A stretch of 64,000 bases of DNA, from the NCBI GenBank assembly GCA_023055505.1, contig JALIRH010000013.1, forward strand, positions 620,001-684,000. Reading direction: 5' to 3'. How positions within the stretch are numbered: position 1 is the first letter of the stretch; each line of letters opens with the position of its first letter. The notes under the pieces were generated by a model. It did not search any database, was not told where the DNA came from, and worked only from the letters and a program-made list of their open reading frames with translations. Positions 33,329 to 44,808 of the stretch are shown here, piece after piece. The position numbers were made by a program, and so were the translations under genes. This stretch comes from Callipepla californica brunnescens (Eukaryota > Chordata > Aves > Galliformes > Odontophoridae).

Positions 33329-35576
33329 CCAAATGGACAATTCATCCTGTCTTCTCACTTTAATCCCCAAGTGACAGTTATTTCTTCCTCAGGGTTTCTT
33401 TTCTATACTTGCTCATCTAAATGAGCAGATTTCCTGAGCAAGGACAGGAAATAAAAATAGAAGGTCTAATATTGTTTCACTTGTAATTGTGCAAAGCAGA
33501 AGCAATATAAATGAAGTTAAGGAATTCAGCAATTTTACAGTGGTGTATGTGACATTAAAGGCTTGGATCAATTGGTGGCATTCACACAATGTCATGTGAT
33601 GTGGATCAATCTTTTTTTCATTGCAGCTTTGTATTTCAAATTAAATTATAGATTAAATCCTCCAACCAGTTCTTGAGTTAGGATACAGTTTGAGCCATTT
33701 TAATAATATTTTGTAAAGGGACCCAAGTTGAAATCACTGTAATTTATTTATCAGTGTTCTTTAATATTTCAGGTAGTTCAGCTGATCACTTTTATTTATG
33801 TATGTGAGGATTTATTAAATATGCCTATCACCCTGTTGGGTGAGTCTACAAAACTGACATCAGAAGGCTTAACTGATGTTACTCGCTACCAAATCTTCTT
33901 CCCCAGTCTGTCCCAGCGTTCCTTTGCTGTCACGACATTCAGATGCTGTCAGGGATCAGGGAAAGCAAATTCCTCTAGAGCTCTTGTAAGTTCTCACTCA
34001 GGACTCAGAAGTCTAACAACTCTTGAATTATTTCCCTCAAATGATCTACATAGCAGCAGAGAACAGGAGGATAGGGAACTCGGTACTCTAGCTGAAACTA
34101 TATATATGATTTTGGGCCTAACAGCTTAAGAAAAGCACTGGGAATTGAGACCACATCCACAATTATACTGAAAAAAGCACTGCGTGCCAGACAGAAACCT
34201 CATTTATATCCTGCCTATATCTAAGATAGCTTTATCTCATGAAGCACAAGAATAATTTAAGAGTTTATGCCAGTATATTTGCTGTTTATCCCACACTTTT
34301 TTTTTTTCCTCAAAAAATGGTATCAAATCTGAAATTAATTTCCTCTTTTAGACTGACTGGGACAACATCTTCTCTAGTAGCTGCAAGTTTTGCTACTCTT
34401 TTCCTAACTTGATTCTTTAGGGAAGTGCTGAAAATCAGCAGTCATACACATTACACTAATTAGACTAGACTAAAATTACACTCCCGGAACTATTACTGAG
34501 CCAAAGTTTGATGCAAATTTCTATATCTGTTTTTCATATGTCCTATCTCACCACTATGCCAATTTTCACATCTGTTCATGTTAAGATAGGAACACTGTTA
34601 ACATATCTTTCCATTATTCTGAAAATACCCTAAGCCACAGCAGAACTAGAGCAAGGCACGATGAGGATCCATAACACAGTGTCAAAGGTTCAGATGAGCA
34701 AGGTCCAACGAACATAGCCCCTGACACATCCCATATTATACTTATCCTTGAGTTTCATAGCAGTCTGAAATAGACGAGACAGCTGTAAGGGATGTTACTG
34801 GGACTTGCTCGTCTAACCAGTGAGCTACAAACAGATGTGTGTGAAATAAGAACCGCTGCCACTAACACATCTCACACGCCCGACAGTGGGCAAAGTGACT
34901 CAACCGGACAAGAAGAGGAAATTGTGTGTGACATGTCCTTCACTTCAATGAGTATCATGTCACTTCTGACCAAACTTTTTACTTGAATCATCAAATTCTA
35001 TTTGACAGGGCATACATGTGATTTCTGGGGTGATGGAAATCTACTTATACATATATACCCACCAAGTAAAATGAAAATAGCGACTGCGGCATAAAAACAG
35101 ATTCCTGTGCTTAAATGTGTTAATAAAATCCCTTATCAAGAATTTAGGATTATTTTTTTAATTACACTGTGAACTATAATTTCTTATAAATACTGTCTGC
35201 AACCATCAACAACCATATTCTAGAGGAGTAATTGTCAACTGTCAGCTTTTGTTCTTGCAAATCATTTGCCTGCTTTCAGCAGCATTATTTCTGATTCTAC
35301 ACAGATATGAATGCATGAAATAATGAGAAACTGTGAGAAGGAAGGAGATGCCAAACTATGCTGATGTATGGGTGTGACAACACAAGATTTGGAAGCTACA
35401 TTAGTCAGGTGCTTCTGAATAGCAGTTGTTGCTAATGTACCTGATTCCATCATCCTGGCTTTGTTTTCAATCTCAGGATTGCAAATCAGAGAAGAAATGG
35501 ACATTTTGTGGTAATGAAAAAAATCACTAAGCTCATAGATCACAGAATCACAGAATCGTAGAAGTTGGAAGGGACC

Positions 35577-36194
35577 TCAAGAGATCATTGAGTCCAACCC
35601 CCCTGCCAAAGCAGGTTCCCTACACCAGGTCACACAGGTAGGCATCCAGGCAGGTCTTGAATAGCTCCAGAGAAGGAGATTCCACAACCCCCCGGGCAGC
35701 CTGTGCCAGTGCTCTGTCACACTCACCGTAAAGAAGTTCTTGCGCACATTTGTGCGGGACCTCCTATGCTGCAGTTTCTGGACGTTTCCCCTTGTCCTGT
35801 CTCCACACACTGATGAAAAGAGTCTGGCCTCACCACTTTGTCTCCCACACCTCAGATATTTATAAACCTGGATCAGGTCCCCTCTCAGTCTTCTTTTCTC
35901 AAGGCTAAGGAGACCCAGTTCTCTTAGCCTTTCTTCATAGGGGAGATCCTCCAGGCCCTTCACCATCTTTGTGGCCCTCCGCTGGACTCTTTCCAAGAGA
36001 TCTCTGTCTGTTTTATACTGGGGAGCCCAGAACTGGACACAGTACTCCAGATGAGGCCTCACCAGGGCAGAGTAGAGGGGGAGGATCACCTCCCTTGAGC
36101 TGCTGGCCACGCTCTTTTTAATGCATCCCAGAATGCCATTGGCCCTCTTGGCCACAAGGGCACACTGCTGGCTCATGGTCAACCTGTCGTCCAC
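35577..36194 (-). pseudogene. CR1 ORF2, C-terminal region
   Basis: Residues 1-155 carry the conserved CR1 C-terminal block ([57 protein letters not shown]). After that a frameshift in a C/G run near 35690 replaces the normal C-terminus. It is in the same frame as 36252-36530 but separated from it by an in-frame TAG (36252-36254). Confidence 0.92.
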
Positions 36195-36251
36195 CAGGAC
36201 ACCCAGGTCCCTCTCTACAGAGCTCCTCTCCAGCAGGTCATCCCCCAGCCT

Positions 36252-36530
36252 CTACTGGTTCATGCAATTATTCCTCCCTAGGTGCAAGACTCTACACTTG
36301 CTTTTGTTAAAACTCATCTGGTTTCTTACTGCCCGGCTCAACAGCCTGTCCAGGTCTTGCTGAATGGCAGCACAACCTTCAGGTGAGTCAGCCAATCCTC
36401 CCAACTTCGTATAATCAGCAGTCTTGCTGAGGGTGGCCACTATCCCCTCATCAAGGTAATTGATGAAGATGTTGAACAAGACTGGACCCAGCACAGACCC
36501 CTGGGGAAACCGCTGGTTACAGGACTCCAA
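36252..36530 (-). pseudogene. CR1 ORF2, reverse transcriptase palm (motif C region)
   Basis: Contains [20 protein letters not shown] (RT motif B and following) and the motif C region, where the usual F/YADD is TADY here. The second catalytic Asp is thus replaced by Tyr, which would abolish polymerase activity by itself. The frame differs from the upstream RT frame; the shift is near 36515-36530. Confidence 0.92.
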
Positions 36531-36601
36531 CCGGACTCTGCACCGCCAACGATGACCCTCTGCACTCTGCCAGTCAGCCAGTTCTCAACCCACTTCACTG
36601 T

Positions 36602-37138
36602 CTACTCATCTATCCCACGCTTCCTCAGCTTTGTTATAAGGATGTCATGGGAGACAGTATCAAATGCCTTGCTGAAATCAAGGCAGACTACATCCACTGC
36701 CCTCCCCCCATCCCCCCAGCCTGTGACAATGTCATAGAAGGCCACCGGGTTGGTTGAGCATGACCTCCCCTTGGTGAACCCATGCTGGCTACTCCTGATA
36801 ACCTCCTTGTCTTCCAATTGTCTGGAGATGGCATCCATCACAAGCTGTTCCATCACCTTTCCAAGGGCAGAGGTGAGGCTGACTGGCCTATATTTACCAA
36901 GATCTTCCTTCTTGCCCTTTTTGAAGACCGGAGTGACATTGGCTATCCTCCAGACTTCAGGCACCTCTCCCATTCTCCATAACCTCTCAAAGATGATAGA
37001 GAGCGGTTCAGCAGTCACCTCCGCCAGCTCCCTCAGCACCCATGGATGCACCCCATCACATCCCATGGATTTATGAACATTAGCATTGCCTAGGTGCTCA
37101 TGGACCACCTCTTCCCTGACTAAAGGAAAGTCTCCCAT
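36602..37138 (-). pseudogene. CR1 ORF2, reverse transcriptase fingers and motif A
   Basis: RT N-terminal half: SIIFERLWRMGEVPEVWR, VTPVFKKGKKEDLGKYRPVS, SSQHGFTKGRSC and motif A CLDFSKAFDTVSH with the catalytic Asp. It ends in a TAG (36602-36604) where sequence context suggests a Trp codon. Upstream in the same frame is another TAG at 37178-37180 in the linker. Confidence 0.93.
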
Positions 37139-37268
37139 TCCCCAGACCCTCTCACTAACTGCCAGGGTCTGGGATTCCTAAGGGAGAGCTTTTTCACTAA
37201 AGACAGAAACAAAGAAGGTGTTCAGTATCTCCGCCTTCTCAGCATCTCCCGTAACCAGAACACCCCCC

Positions 37269-38438
37269 TCACTTAGCAATGGGACCCACATTCTCCCTAG
37301 TCTTCCTTTTACTGTTAACATACTTAAAAAAGCCTTTTTTATTATCCTTTATCACTTTTTCCAGATTCAATTCCAGATGTGCTTTAGCCTTCCTTGTTGC
37401 ATCCCTACAGGCCCTGACAACCTTTCTATATTCTTCCCAAGTGGTCAGACCCTTTTTCCACATTTCACAGACCTTCCTCTTCCCTTTGAGTTTGTGCATG
37501 AGCTCCTTGCTCATCCACGCAGGTTTCCTGCCACCCTTTCCCGACTTCTTGCTCACAGGGATGCACTGATCCTGAGCTTGGAAGAAGAGCTGTTTAAATG
37601 CTGACCAGCTCTCACAGGCCCCCTTACCTTCTAACACCCAAGCCCACGGGATAGCTCCAAGTAGGTCCCAGAAGAGATTAAAGTTGGCTCTCCTAAAATC
37701 CAGGGTAGAAATCCTACTGTTTGCTTTGCTCCTTCCACTCAGGATCTTGAACTCCACCATCTCGTGATCACTACAACCCAAGATGCCCCCAACCTTTACT
37801 TTCTTAACAAATCCTTCCTTGTTAGTGAGAATAAGGTCCAGTAGCACCCCTCCCTCCGTTGGTTCCTCCATCAGAAAGTTGTCTTCAACACATTGCAAGA
37901 AATGTCTGGACCGTGCGTGCTTGGCCGTGTTGCTCAAACAGCAAATATCTGGATAATTGAAGTCCCCCATAAGCACCAGCTCCTGGGAACATGACGCTAC
38001 TTCCAATTGCTTATGGAAGGCCTCATCAACCTCCTTCTCCTGATCAGGGGGCCTGTAGTACACAACAACAGTGTCACCCTTACCAGCCTGCCCCTTGATT
38101 CTCACCCACAAGCTCTCCACTGCTACATCACTCTCCCCCAGGTAGAGTTCCACACATTCTAACTGCTCTCTCAAATAAAAAGCAACTCTACCACCTTGCC
38201 TTGCCAGCTGATCTTTCCTAAAAAGCACACAGCCCTCCATGACAACATTCCAGGCATGAGAGCTGTCCCACCATGTCTCCATGATCACAATGAGATCATG
38301 GCCTTGAGACTGCACGCAGATCTCCAATTCTTCCTGTTTATTTCCTATGCTACGTGCATTAGTGTACAGACACTTAAGGGAAGCAGCATCCCCCCACCTC
38401 TCACCATGCCTTTCAACTCCACCCTCTTCACCCATCAA
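37269..38438 (-). pseudogene. CR1 ORF2, AP-like endonuclease domain and linker
   Basis: A 389-codon open frame with the complete APE-type endonuclease that nicks target DNA for target-primed reverse transcription. Visible catalytic and binding motifs are YTNARS (Asn), IMETWW (Glu), VVVYYRPP, LMGDFNYPD (Asp, Asn), LDLILTN and CSDHEMVEF (Asp, His). The linker toward RT follows (PAWMSKELMHKLKGKRK, MWKKGLTTWEEYRKVVR). The frame ends at a TGA (37269-37271) created by a 1-nt shift near 37277. The endonuclease itself looks intact. The start Met is approximate. Confidence 0.92.
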
Positions 38439-38681
38439 ACTCTGTTTTGAGCCTCAAACTAAGCCCTCAGCCCCAGCGGCCCTCATTTTGTCCCCTTCCC
38501 CCTTCACACCTAGTTTAAAGAACTGTCAGTAAGCCCCGTCAGTTCCTCAGCTAGAATCCTCCTACCCCTCGGAGACAGGCTGCTTCCATCTGCAGCCATC
38601 ATGCCAGATGCCAAGTAAATTGCCCCCTGGTAAAAAAAAAAAAAAAAATCCTATGTTTGCATCAACTCTTAAGCCATTTAT

Positions 38682-39023
38682 TTAAGAGATGTGCTTTTTG
38701 GATCCTCCCAGTATCCTTCCCTGCCACAGAAGGTATAGAAGAAAAAAAGAAAAAATCACCTGCACACCTGTTCCTTCAACTACCCGCCCCAGTCCCCTGA
38801 AGTCATCCTTTATAGTCTTCAGGCTTTTCTCAGCAACTTCATCACTGCTAGCCTGAACTATCAATAGCGGGTAGTAATCAGAAGGGTGGATCAGTCTGGG
38901 AAGTCTCCTAGAAATGTCCCTGACCCATGCCCCAGGGAGGCAGCACACCTCCCTGCAGATAGGGTCAGGCCAACACATAGGGCCTTCCGTTCCTCTCAGC
39001 AGGGAGTCGCCTATGACAACCAC
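38682..39023 (-). pseudogene. CR1 ORF1, esterase-like (SGNH/GDSL) domain
   Basis: The frame opens with VVIGDSLLRGTEGP, the block-I GDS motif with the nucleophilic Ser of SGNH hydrolases, known from CR1-group ORF1 proteins. Further esterase-like sequence follows (HPSDYYPLLIVQASSDEVAEKS). The reading is shifted by one frame relative to 39011-39373 and returns to that of 39330-39875. Confidence 0.82.
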
Positions 39024-39373
39024 CTTCTGTCCTTCTGGGTGGAGGAAGTCTTGAGGCGTGGGGTCAACTGCTTCACCCGAGGCAACCTCACAGGTGGGTC
39101 TCCCTCCACACCCACACTCACCTCTCCCTTGAGTTCCAGGACCTCAGACCTATTGCACAGAGGCACCTGGGGAGCTGAGGATGGTCGGGACGCGGGATGC
39201 CCACTTTGCCGAGTCGGTATCCGTTTCCATTCATCCTTCTCTCTCAAATTGCCTTGCTCTGCTTGGCAACAACAGGGCAGGGACTCCACCACTGTGTGGT
39301 GAATATCACCTTGCCCTTCAGGGAGAGGGTTACAGTGCTTTTGCCACAGCCTCACCCCCCACCAGCTCTTCAC
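39011..39373 (-). pseudogene. CR1 ORF1, middle segment
   Basis: Low-complexity, Pro/Ser-rich linker between the zinc-finger-like N-terminal part and the esterase domain. Assigned by position: the frame changes at both ends (near 39350 and 39020) relative to the flanking ORF1 parts, so two indels separate the three frames. Confidence 0.65.
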
Positions 39374-39875
39374 TAGTATTCCTAGGGGTAGGAGAGGACA
39401 GGGGGCTTACTGCAGTAGGAACACATTCTGCCTGCCGATTCCCCTCTATCACCTGTTTGCAAGGTGACAGAGGGCAACATGCTCTGTGTGGAGCCTCTGT
39501 TGCCTGCCTGGATCTCGGGGCCCATAGGGACTGGCACCACCAATCAATCTCCCTCTCGCAATCCTTTATGGTCCTCAGCCTCTCCTCCTTCAGGCAGACC
39601 ACAAGGCTGAGTAAGTCATATACCTGGTCACACCTTACACAAGCGCTGCCTCCATCGCCTGGCACTGCAAAGGCCAGGCTCTGGCACTCATCACAGCCAG
39701 TGACCTGTACACTAGCGTGCTGTTTTGGGACCTCAGTCTGGGTCTCCACACTCTTCTTGGCTGCAGCCTTCCTCATATGTGTGCAGGGGATCTCTGGGTC
39801 TCCACATTTTTCCTGGCAGTAGCCTTCCGCTGGGGGACAGTCATGGCAAACCAGTAGACCCAGTAACACTAGCAC
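39330..39875 (-). pseudogene. CR1 ORF1, N-terminal zinc-binding and helical region
   Basis: A 181-codon frame with CxxC pairs (GCDECQSL at about residue 60, ACVRCDQV at about residue 79). They are followed by a leucine- and charge-rich helix (LLSLVVCLKEERLRTIKDCEREIDWW) typical of the CR1 ORF1 N-terminus. CR1 ORF1 is thought to be an RNA-binding chaperone-like protein. The copy at 53.5-54.47 kb shows the same layout on the plus strand. Confidence 0.8.
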
Positions 39876-40153
39876 AAATTAGAATAGCCTTAACAAGGGT
39901 GAGACTGCCCAGCCCCACCCTGCTACTGGTAGTGCTGGCTCTGCCCTCACCCCGTTACCAGGTCACTGACAGGTGCCCCTTGTACCTGTCACTCGCTTCA
40001 CAGTGACACTCGCTTCACAGAGCTGCCAGGGTGTTCTGATGCCTTGGGAATCCCTGGATGAGAGAAAGAGAGCAAATCCCCTGTGCACCCCACAGTCAGC
40101 CGCCTTGGCTCTGGCTGGGGCAGCTCCAAAGCAGCAAACCTCAGCGATCAAAG
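39876..40153 (-). promoter_or_regulatory. CR1 5' UTR
   Basis: G+C-rich region upstream of ORF1 where the internal promoter of a full-length CR1 would lie. It includes a 17-bp tandem duplication (CACTCGCTTCACAGTGA unit, 39990-40021). Confidence 0.6.
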
Positions 40154-40275
40154 ATATCTGTAATTAGTTCGTAACTTTCTTTCATACTGCAATTTCTTCA
40201 GGTACACAAATGGTCTAAATGCCATGAGCATAGTCATGACTGTGTGAATGAGAATGAGTGGCCTGTGTAACCACA

Positions 40276-40289
40276 AATATATATATATA
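40276..40289 (+). repeat. (AT)n microsatellite
   Basis: Seven AT units. Confidence 0.8.
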
Positions 40290-40499
40290 GATGACACCAT
40301 CCTCCTTCCAGTTCTGACTCTGTAAGACTGTGATAATGCATACAGCACTGCAAAATGGATTGACAACCAGTGAGTGATACTGAAAGTTCAGCATACCAGA
40401 ATGTAGTAGCGCTGTGTATTGCCCCATTCAGATCACATCTACCATATTGTTAGTTGATTTATAAGAAATTCACTTGTGAGCATCTCAGAGTGTTAAAAA

Positions 40500-40765
40500 A
40501 CTTATACTGGGACACTGATGAAGATATTGAACAAGATCAGACTTGGTACCAACCTCTGGGGAGCATTGCTAGATACAGGCCTCTAACTGACTCTGTGACA
40601 GTCAGCAAGTTCTCAGTCTACCTCTTGCTCCACTCAGATGTCCCACAATTTCTAAGCTTCATTACTAGGATGTCAAAAGCTTTGCTGAAGTCAAGGTACA
40701 CAACATCCACCATTCTCCCTTCATCTATACAGCCAGAATGACATAGTTCGTAAAGTACATGCTCA
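40500..40765 (-). mobile_element. CR1 LINE internal RT fragment
   Basis: The plus strand reads GACACTGATGAAGATATTGAACAAGA and later TCAAAAGCTTTGCTGAAGTCAAGG, the complement of the CR1 RT palm region. It covers the same region as about 36440-36745 of the long copy, is more diverged and lacks a 3' end, so it is an older truncated piece. Confidence 0.85.
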
Positions 40766-42721
40766 AAAGAAAGTTGAAAAACAACCACCCACCTCCCTCT
40801 TGCTCACTTACAGATATATCTATATCAGATACCTATGAAGCCTCTAATAGTTTTTTTTTGTTGTTTTTTTTTTTTTTACTGATGCTTTGAACTATCAGAT
40901 AATACCAAAGTATATGCAGTAGACAGTAAAGCAGATTTACAGTGCTAGCAGAAATTATTAATGGCAACACTGGCACTCTGCATGCAGGCAGCTAGCCAAT
41001 GGATACCAAAAATTACGGGTTGTTGTTGTTAAATTAATCATACTAGAAGGTTAATAAGGGTTTGCTTCTGGTACTCAGTTCTGCAAGTCCCGTTGCAGTT
41101 GATGAGAATTGGGGCTTAAGCTGAAGTATTAGAATGGGATGGGTATCGGCTGCAGTTACGCTGTGACTTTTTTTCAGTGACACTGAAAAAAAAACAACGT
41201 TGCTCTACCAGCATTTTCAGAGGCTGAATTAAGTTTCCTCAGTTTCCATGCTCTTCTCCTCTGTTGTCTGCACCTGGCTGCAGTTACGGCACTATTTCCC
41301 TAGCCAAGTATTCCCCATGCTACACAACTGCTCTTTGCTTTTATTTTTATTTTTTTCTGTTACACAGTCACAGTATATAAACTCCATCTTAAAGGAGCTA
41401 TACAGCTCCAGTACAGACAACTAAGTTGTATGGGCTAACCCTACTGCTGGCTGCTAGGATCTCTGGTACTGATGACTCCTAAATCAGACAGCTTTTGTGG
41501 CCACTTGCAAAAAAATACCAGTGAAAATAGAAAGAACATACTTTTCAGTCAGAAGGTACAAGATCCCAGAAACTCTGTATCATTTCCAAATCACCAGGTG
41601 TCACTGTTTCAGAACAATTTTTTGAAGGTTTTCTGATTCGTGGAGAACTGAAAATATCAGCATTGCAATCTGACACCAAATCAAACCCTGAAAATTTAAA
41701 TAACCAATGAATTGGAAATCAAACCCATCGGATAGTTTTTCACTTTTAACTTACTCAGTGACAAAATTTGGACCTGCAAATAATGGGAAGTGGTGCCTTA
41801 TGGACTTATGCTTTATCATATAGTTGATTTCAGCTTCTTAGACATTGACATCAATATTTATTTCAAACCATTTTCACACAATGGGAGCATTAATGGCTGC
41901 TTCTCTTATGTTGGTTCTTTGGTGCCTAATAATTATCAAAGTGCAGACTTTCTGGGGGCAATTCTGAGAACTATCTTCTCTGTTCATCTTTCTACTTCCA
42001 CAAAACCTGAAGTAATATGATTATCTGGGTGACATGTATCCCTCTGCGAAGTTCATCTGAAATTTGCTGATGATTTAAAAATATTACTGGGAAGTAGGAA
42101 AAAAACGCAGATAGATACACAGATGGCCCAGTCACTTCAGTCTTCTTTTTGAAAACAAGTTTTACAACTGGTGACATGCCAGGCTGATGCCAACCAGTTC
42201 ACTGTTGAGATGGGTCTAAGTGCTTGAAGCATGATAATGTATTCCTCTAAACTTTTGCAAGTGGAATCAATGTTCCACAGCACTTTCCCAATTAGGAAAG
42301 TAGTCTGTGAAATATGTTAAGAACATATGCCCTTTGAATTCAACTTAGCTTTTAAAAAGTGAGTCTAGAAAAATAAGGGTAAATACAGTGAGAAGTGCAG
42401 AACAGGTACCATTTGCCAATTGGAAACAGCACAAAGGGCCATCAGCCTATGTCCCTCTGCCTGGGACACTACTTCTTGCAGTGAAAAGAGCAGCTATCTA
42501 CATCTATCAACATCTGAAGAACATACTAAACTACAAAATAGCCGAGGTATTGTATAATTATTTTTCTCCCCAGTTATCACTGGCTGTGAACAGCTGTCAT
42601 ATAGCTATTTAAACACTCTCAAGTAACAGAGTAGAAATTACTCCTACACAGAAATAACTGCAAGTTGATAAATGACTATCTTTCTTAGTTAGCAAGGAAA
42701 AGTTAACAAAAACTTCTCACA
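40766..42721. other. Unassigned sequence
   Basis: Contains T-runs (40851-40878) but no recognised element or gene. Confidence 0.4.
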
Positions 42722-43060
42722 AGTCTATTGGTTTTGGATGGGATGGAGTTACTTTTCTTTATAGCAGCTAGTGTGGTGCTAAGTTTTGGATCTGTGTTGA
42801 TAACACTCTGACATATTAGCAATTGCTGAACAGCATCAAGACCTCTGTTTCTCACGCTGTCCTGACAGCCAGTAGCATGGGGGTACACAAGAAACTGGGA
42901 GGGGTCACAGCCAGGACTGCTGAACCTAGATGAACAGAGATATTCCATACCACATGGCACTGTGCTCTGCCATAAAATCCAGGGAAAAGAAGAGTGAAGG
43001 GGAGAATGCTTGCAGTTATGGTGTTTGTTTACCCAAGTAACAATTACATGTGATGAAGCA
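42722..43060 (+). mobile_element. Old avian ERV LTR fragment
   Basis: The order of motifs GGTTTTGGATGGGATGGAGTTA, TTTATAGCAGCTAGTGTGGTGCTAAG, TTGATAACACTCTGA, GAAACTGGGAGGGGTCACAGCCAGGACTGCTG, AGATATTCCATACCA and a CATAAAATCC TATA-like box (42971) matches an LTR type I know to be widespread in birds. It is diverged, with unclear ends. Confidence 0.6.
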
Positions 43061-44369
43061 CGACTTTCCTGAAAACGTCTAAATGTTGGTCTGCCAATAG
43101 AAAGTGGCGAATGAATTACTTATCTTGCTTTCACTATATTAACCATTTGTCCATTTACCTTGCTGAACTGACTCGACAGTGCTCTTTCATCTCTCTTAGC
43201 AACAACTGTTCATTTATACTGCAAAAAAATAAATGAAAGATGGAATATGTAAACAAAGTGTGTCTTACATGTCAAACATGTAAGAAGGTGAATTGTTTCA
43301 TTTAATTCCTGCTATGCATTAAGCCAGTTCTATGGAATATTCTTAAACCATGCCTCAAAATACATTTCAAAAAGTCACAGCAGATACTTTGTGTATTTCA
43401 CTTTTATAAATGAAGGTATCCCACAATATTAATAAATGAGTCTACTTAATTAAATACACCTAGAGATGCCTTTAGGACAGATGAGTAAAAAAGGTTACCC
43501 AGCTTCCAATTGATTGCCCAGCAGTCAGTACTGCTAATTAGACAAAGACAAAGCAAATTAAGAAAGCAACACACATGCTCTGATAAAAAAAAAAGAAGGT
43601 CTCAATGAAAACTATTTTATACAAATGGGCATCATGCCACGCTGGGGTACCAAATCCTACTGAGTATTCTGAACATGAAACTGCAGTTATCATTGTAATT
43701 TCTTTCATTTCTTTCTTTCTTTATTTTTAATGAGCCTTCCTCTAGGAATTCTGCATCAAGCATGACTTCAACCCTTTAGGTAACAAAGTGCAGAATTTAG
43801 CTGGTAAGCCTCAGAGATGTTCTGTGCAGTCTGCTGTTACTTGCAAGTTGGATAGTGGAATGTGAGGCAACTCAGAGAATGACAGAGTCCTGTACTTGTG
43901 AGAAGTCATGGTCTCAGTAACTTGAGCAAAAAGAGTTGGGCTTTTCTCTCCTGTCATTGAGACACGCGAATGTTCTGCCTTCTATAAAGCAGAGCTGGGG
44001 CATTTCCTGAACAACAGGGAACCTGCCTTCTCCTGGCTTTGTTGAGCTATATTCTTTCCTTCTTGGGCTCCTTGTTTGACTAAAAAGAATGGAGATTTTC
44101 ATTTAACGTATCAACTCATGTTGAAGACACTCCTGGGTGTAAGGACCTGCCTGCAGGGTCAGATAGACCCTCTCCCTGAAGAGTACCTGAAGTAGAGGCT
44201 TCTTACTGAATGAACACAAATGCAAATGAAAGGAAGTCAGAATCACTGGCTGCACATAAAGTTCGGCCAATGAGCTCTACTGCAGCTCTAAGTAGATATG
44301 GAAGCTAAATGCAGTTTCTTCCATACACTTCTTCCCCCAGTACTTCTTATTACCTGAGACCGGGGGAGG
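43061..44369. other. Unassigned sequence
   Basis: A/T-rich; nothing recognised. Confidence 0.4.
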
Positions 44370-44808
44370 GCTACAAATATGATAAAGGGCATGGAGCACA
44401 TCTCTTATGAGGAAAGGCTGAGAGACCTGGGGCTGTTCAGCCTTGAAAAAAGAAGACTCAGAGTGGAGCTGATCCATGTCTATAAATATCTAAGGAGCGG
44501 GAGGCAAAGAGATGAGGACGGACTCTTCTCAGCAGTGTGTGGACACAGGATTAGGGGAAATGGCCACAAACTGAAGCATAGGAAGTTCTGCACAAATGTG
44601 TGTGGGAACTTCTTCACAATGCAGTAATGGAGCACTGGCACAGACTGCACAGAGAGGTGGTGGAGTCTCCTATGGAGATGTTCAAGACCCACCTGGACAC
44701 CTACCTGTGCAACCTGGGCAAGGGAGCTGCTTTGGCGGGGAGGGTTGGACTCAATCATCTCTAGAGGTCCCTTCCAACCCCTACAATTCTGTGATTCTGT
44801 GATTCTAG
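44370..44808 (+). mobile_element. CR1 LINE 3' fragment
   Basis: ORF2 C-terminus in plus sense (frame 44379-44627 with [23 protein letters not shown]) and a well-preserved 3' end (GGACTCAATCATCTCTAGAGG, tail ATTCTGTGATTCTGTGATTC). 5'-truncated. Confidence 0.93.

Larger units (their letters stand above)
29731..35535. other. Long unassigned region
   Basis: About 5.8 kb of A/T-rich sequence with no recognised gene or mobile element. It includes a 13-bp inverted repeat at 29791-29827 and short ATT/ATA microsatellites. Frames such as 33821-34129 have no recognisable domain. Confidence 0.4.
35536..40153 (-). mobile_element. Near full-length CR1 LINE, about 4.6 kb
   Basis: A CR1 non-LTR retrotransposon on the minus strand. 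Its 3' end is at about 35536 (ATCACAGAATCACAGAATCG as the complement of the tail). ORF2 with APE endonuclease and RT spans about 38438-35577, ORF1 about 39875-38682, and a G+C-rich 5' UTR reaches about 40153. The 5' boundary is supported by a second CR1 in this window that begins at the same sequence (TTGATCGCYGAGG, 53475). The coding regions contain several frameshifts and stops (listed separately), so it is inactive, but most avian CR1 copies keep only a few hundred bp, so this one is unusually complete. Confidence 0.93.

Noticed and set aside
37218..38532. Plus-strand frames over the CR1 copy (for example 37218-37604)
   Set aside because: Antisense shadows of CR1 ORF2.
38632..38648. Poly(A) run as the end of a processed pseudogene
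   Set aside because: It lies inside the minus-strand CR1 between ORF1 and ORF2 sequence, so it is an internal homopolymer and not a retrocopy tail.
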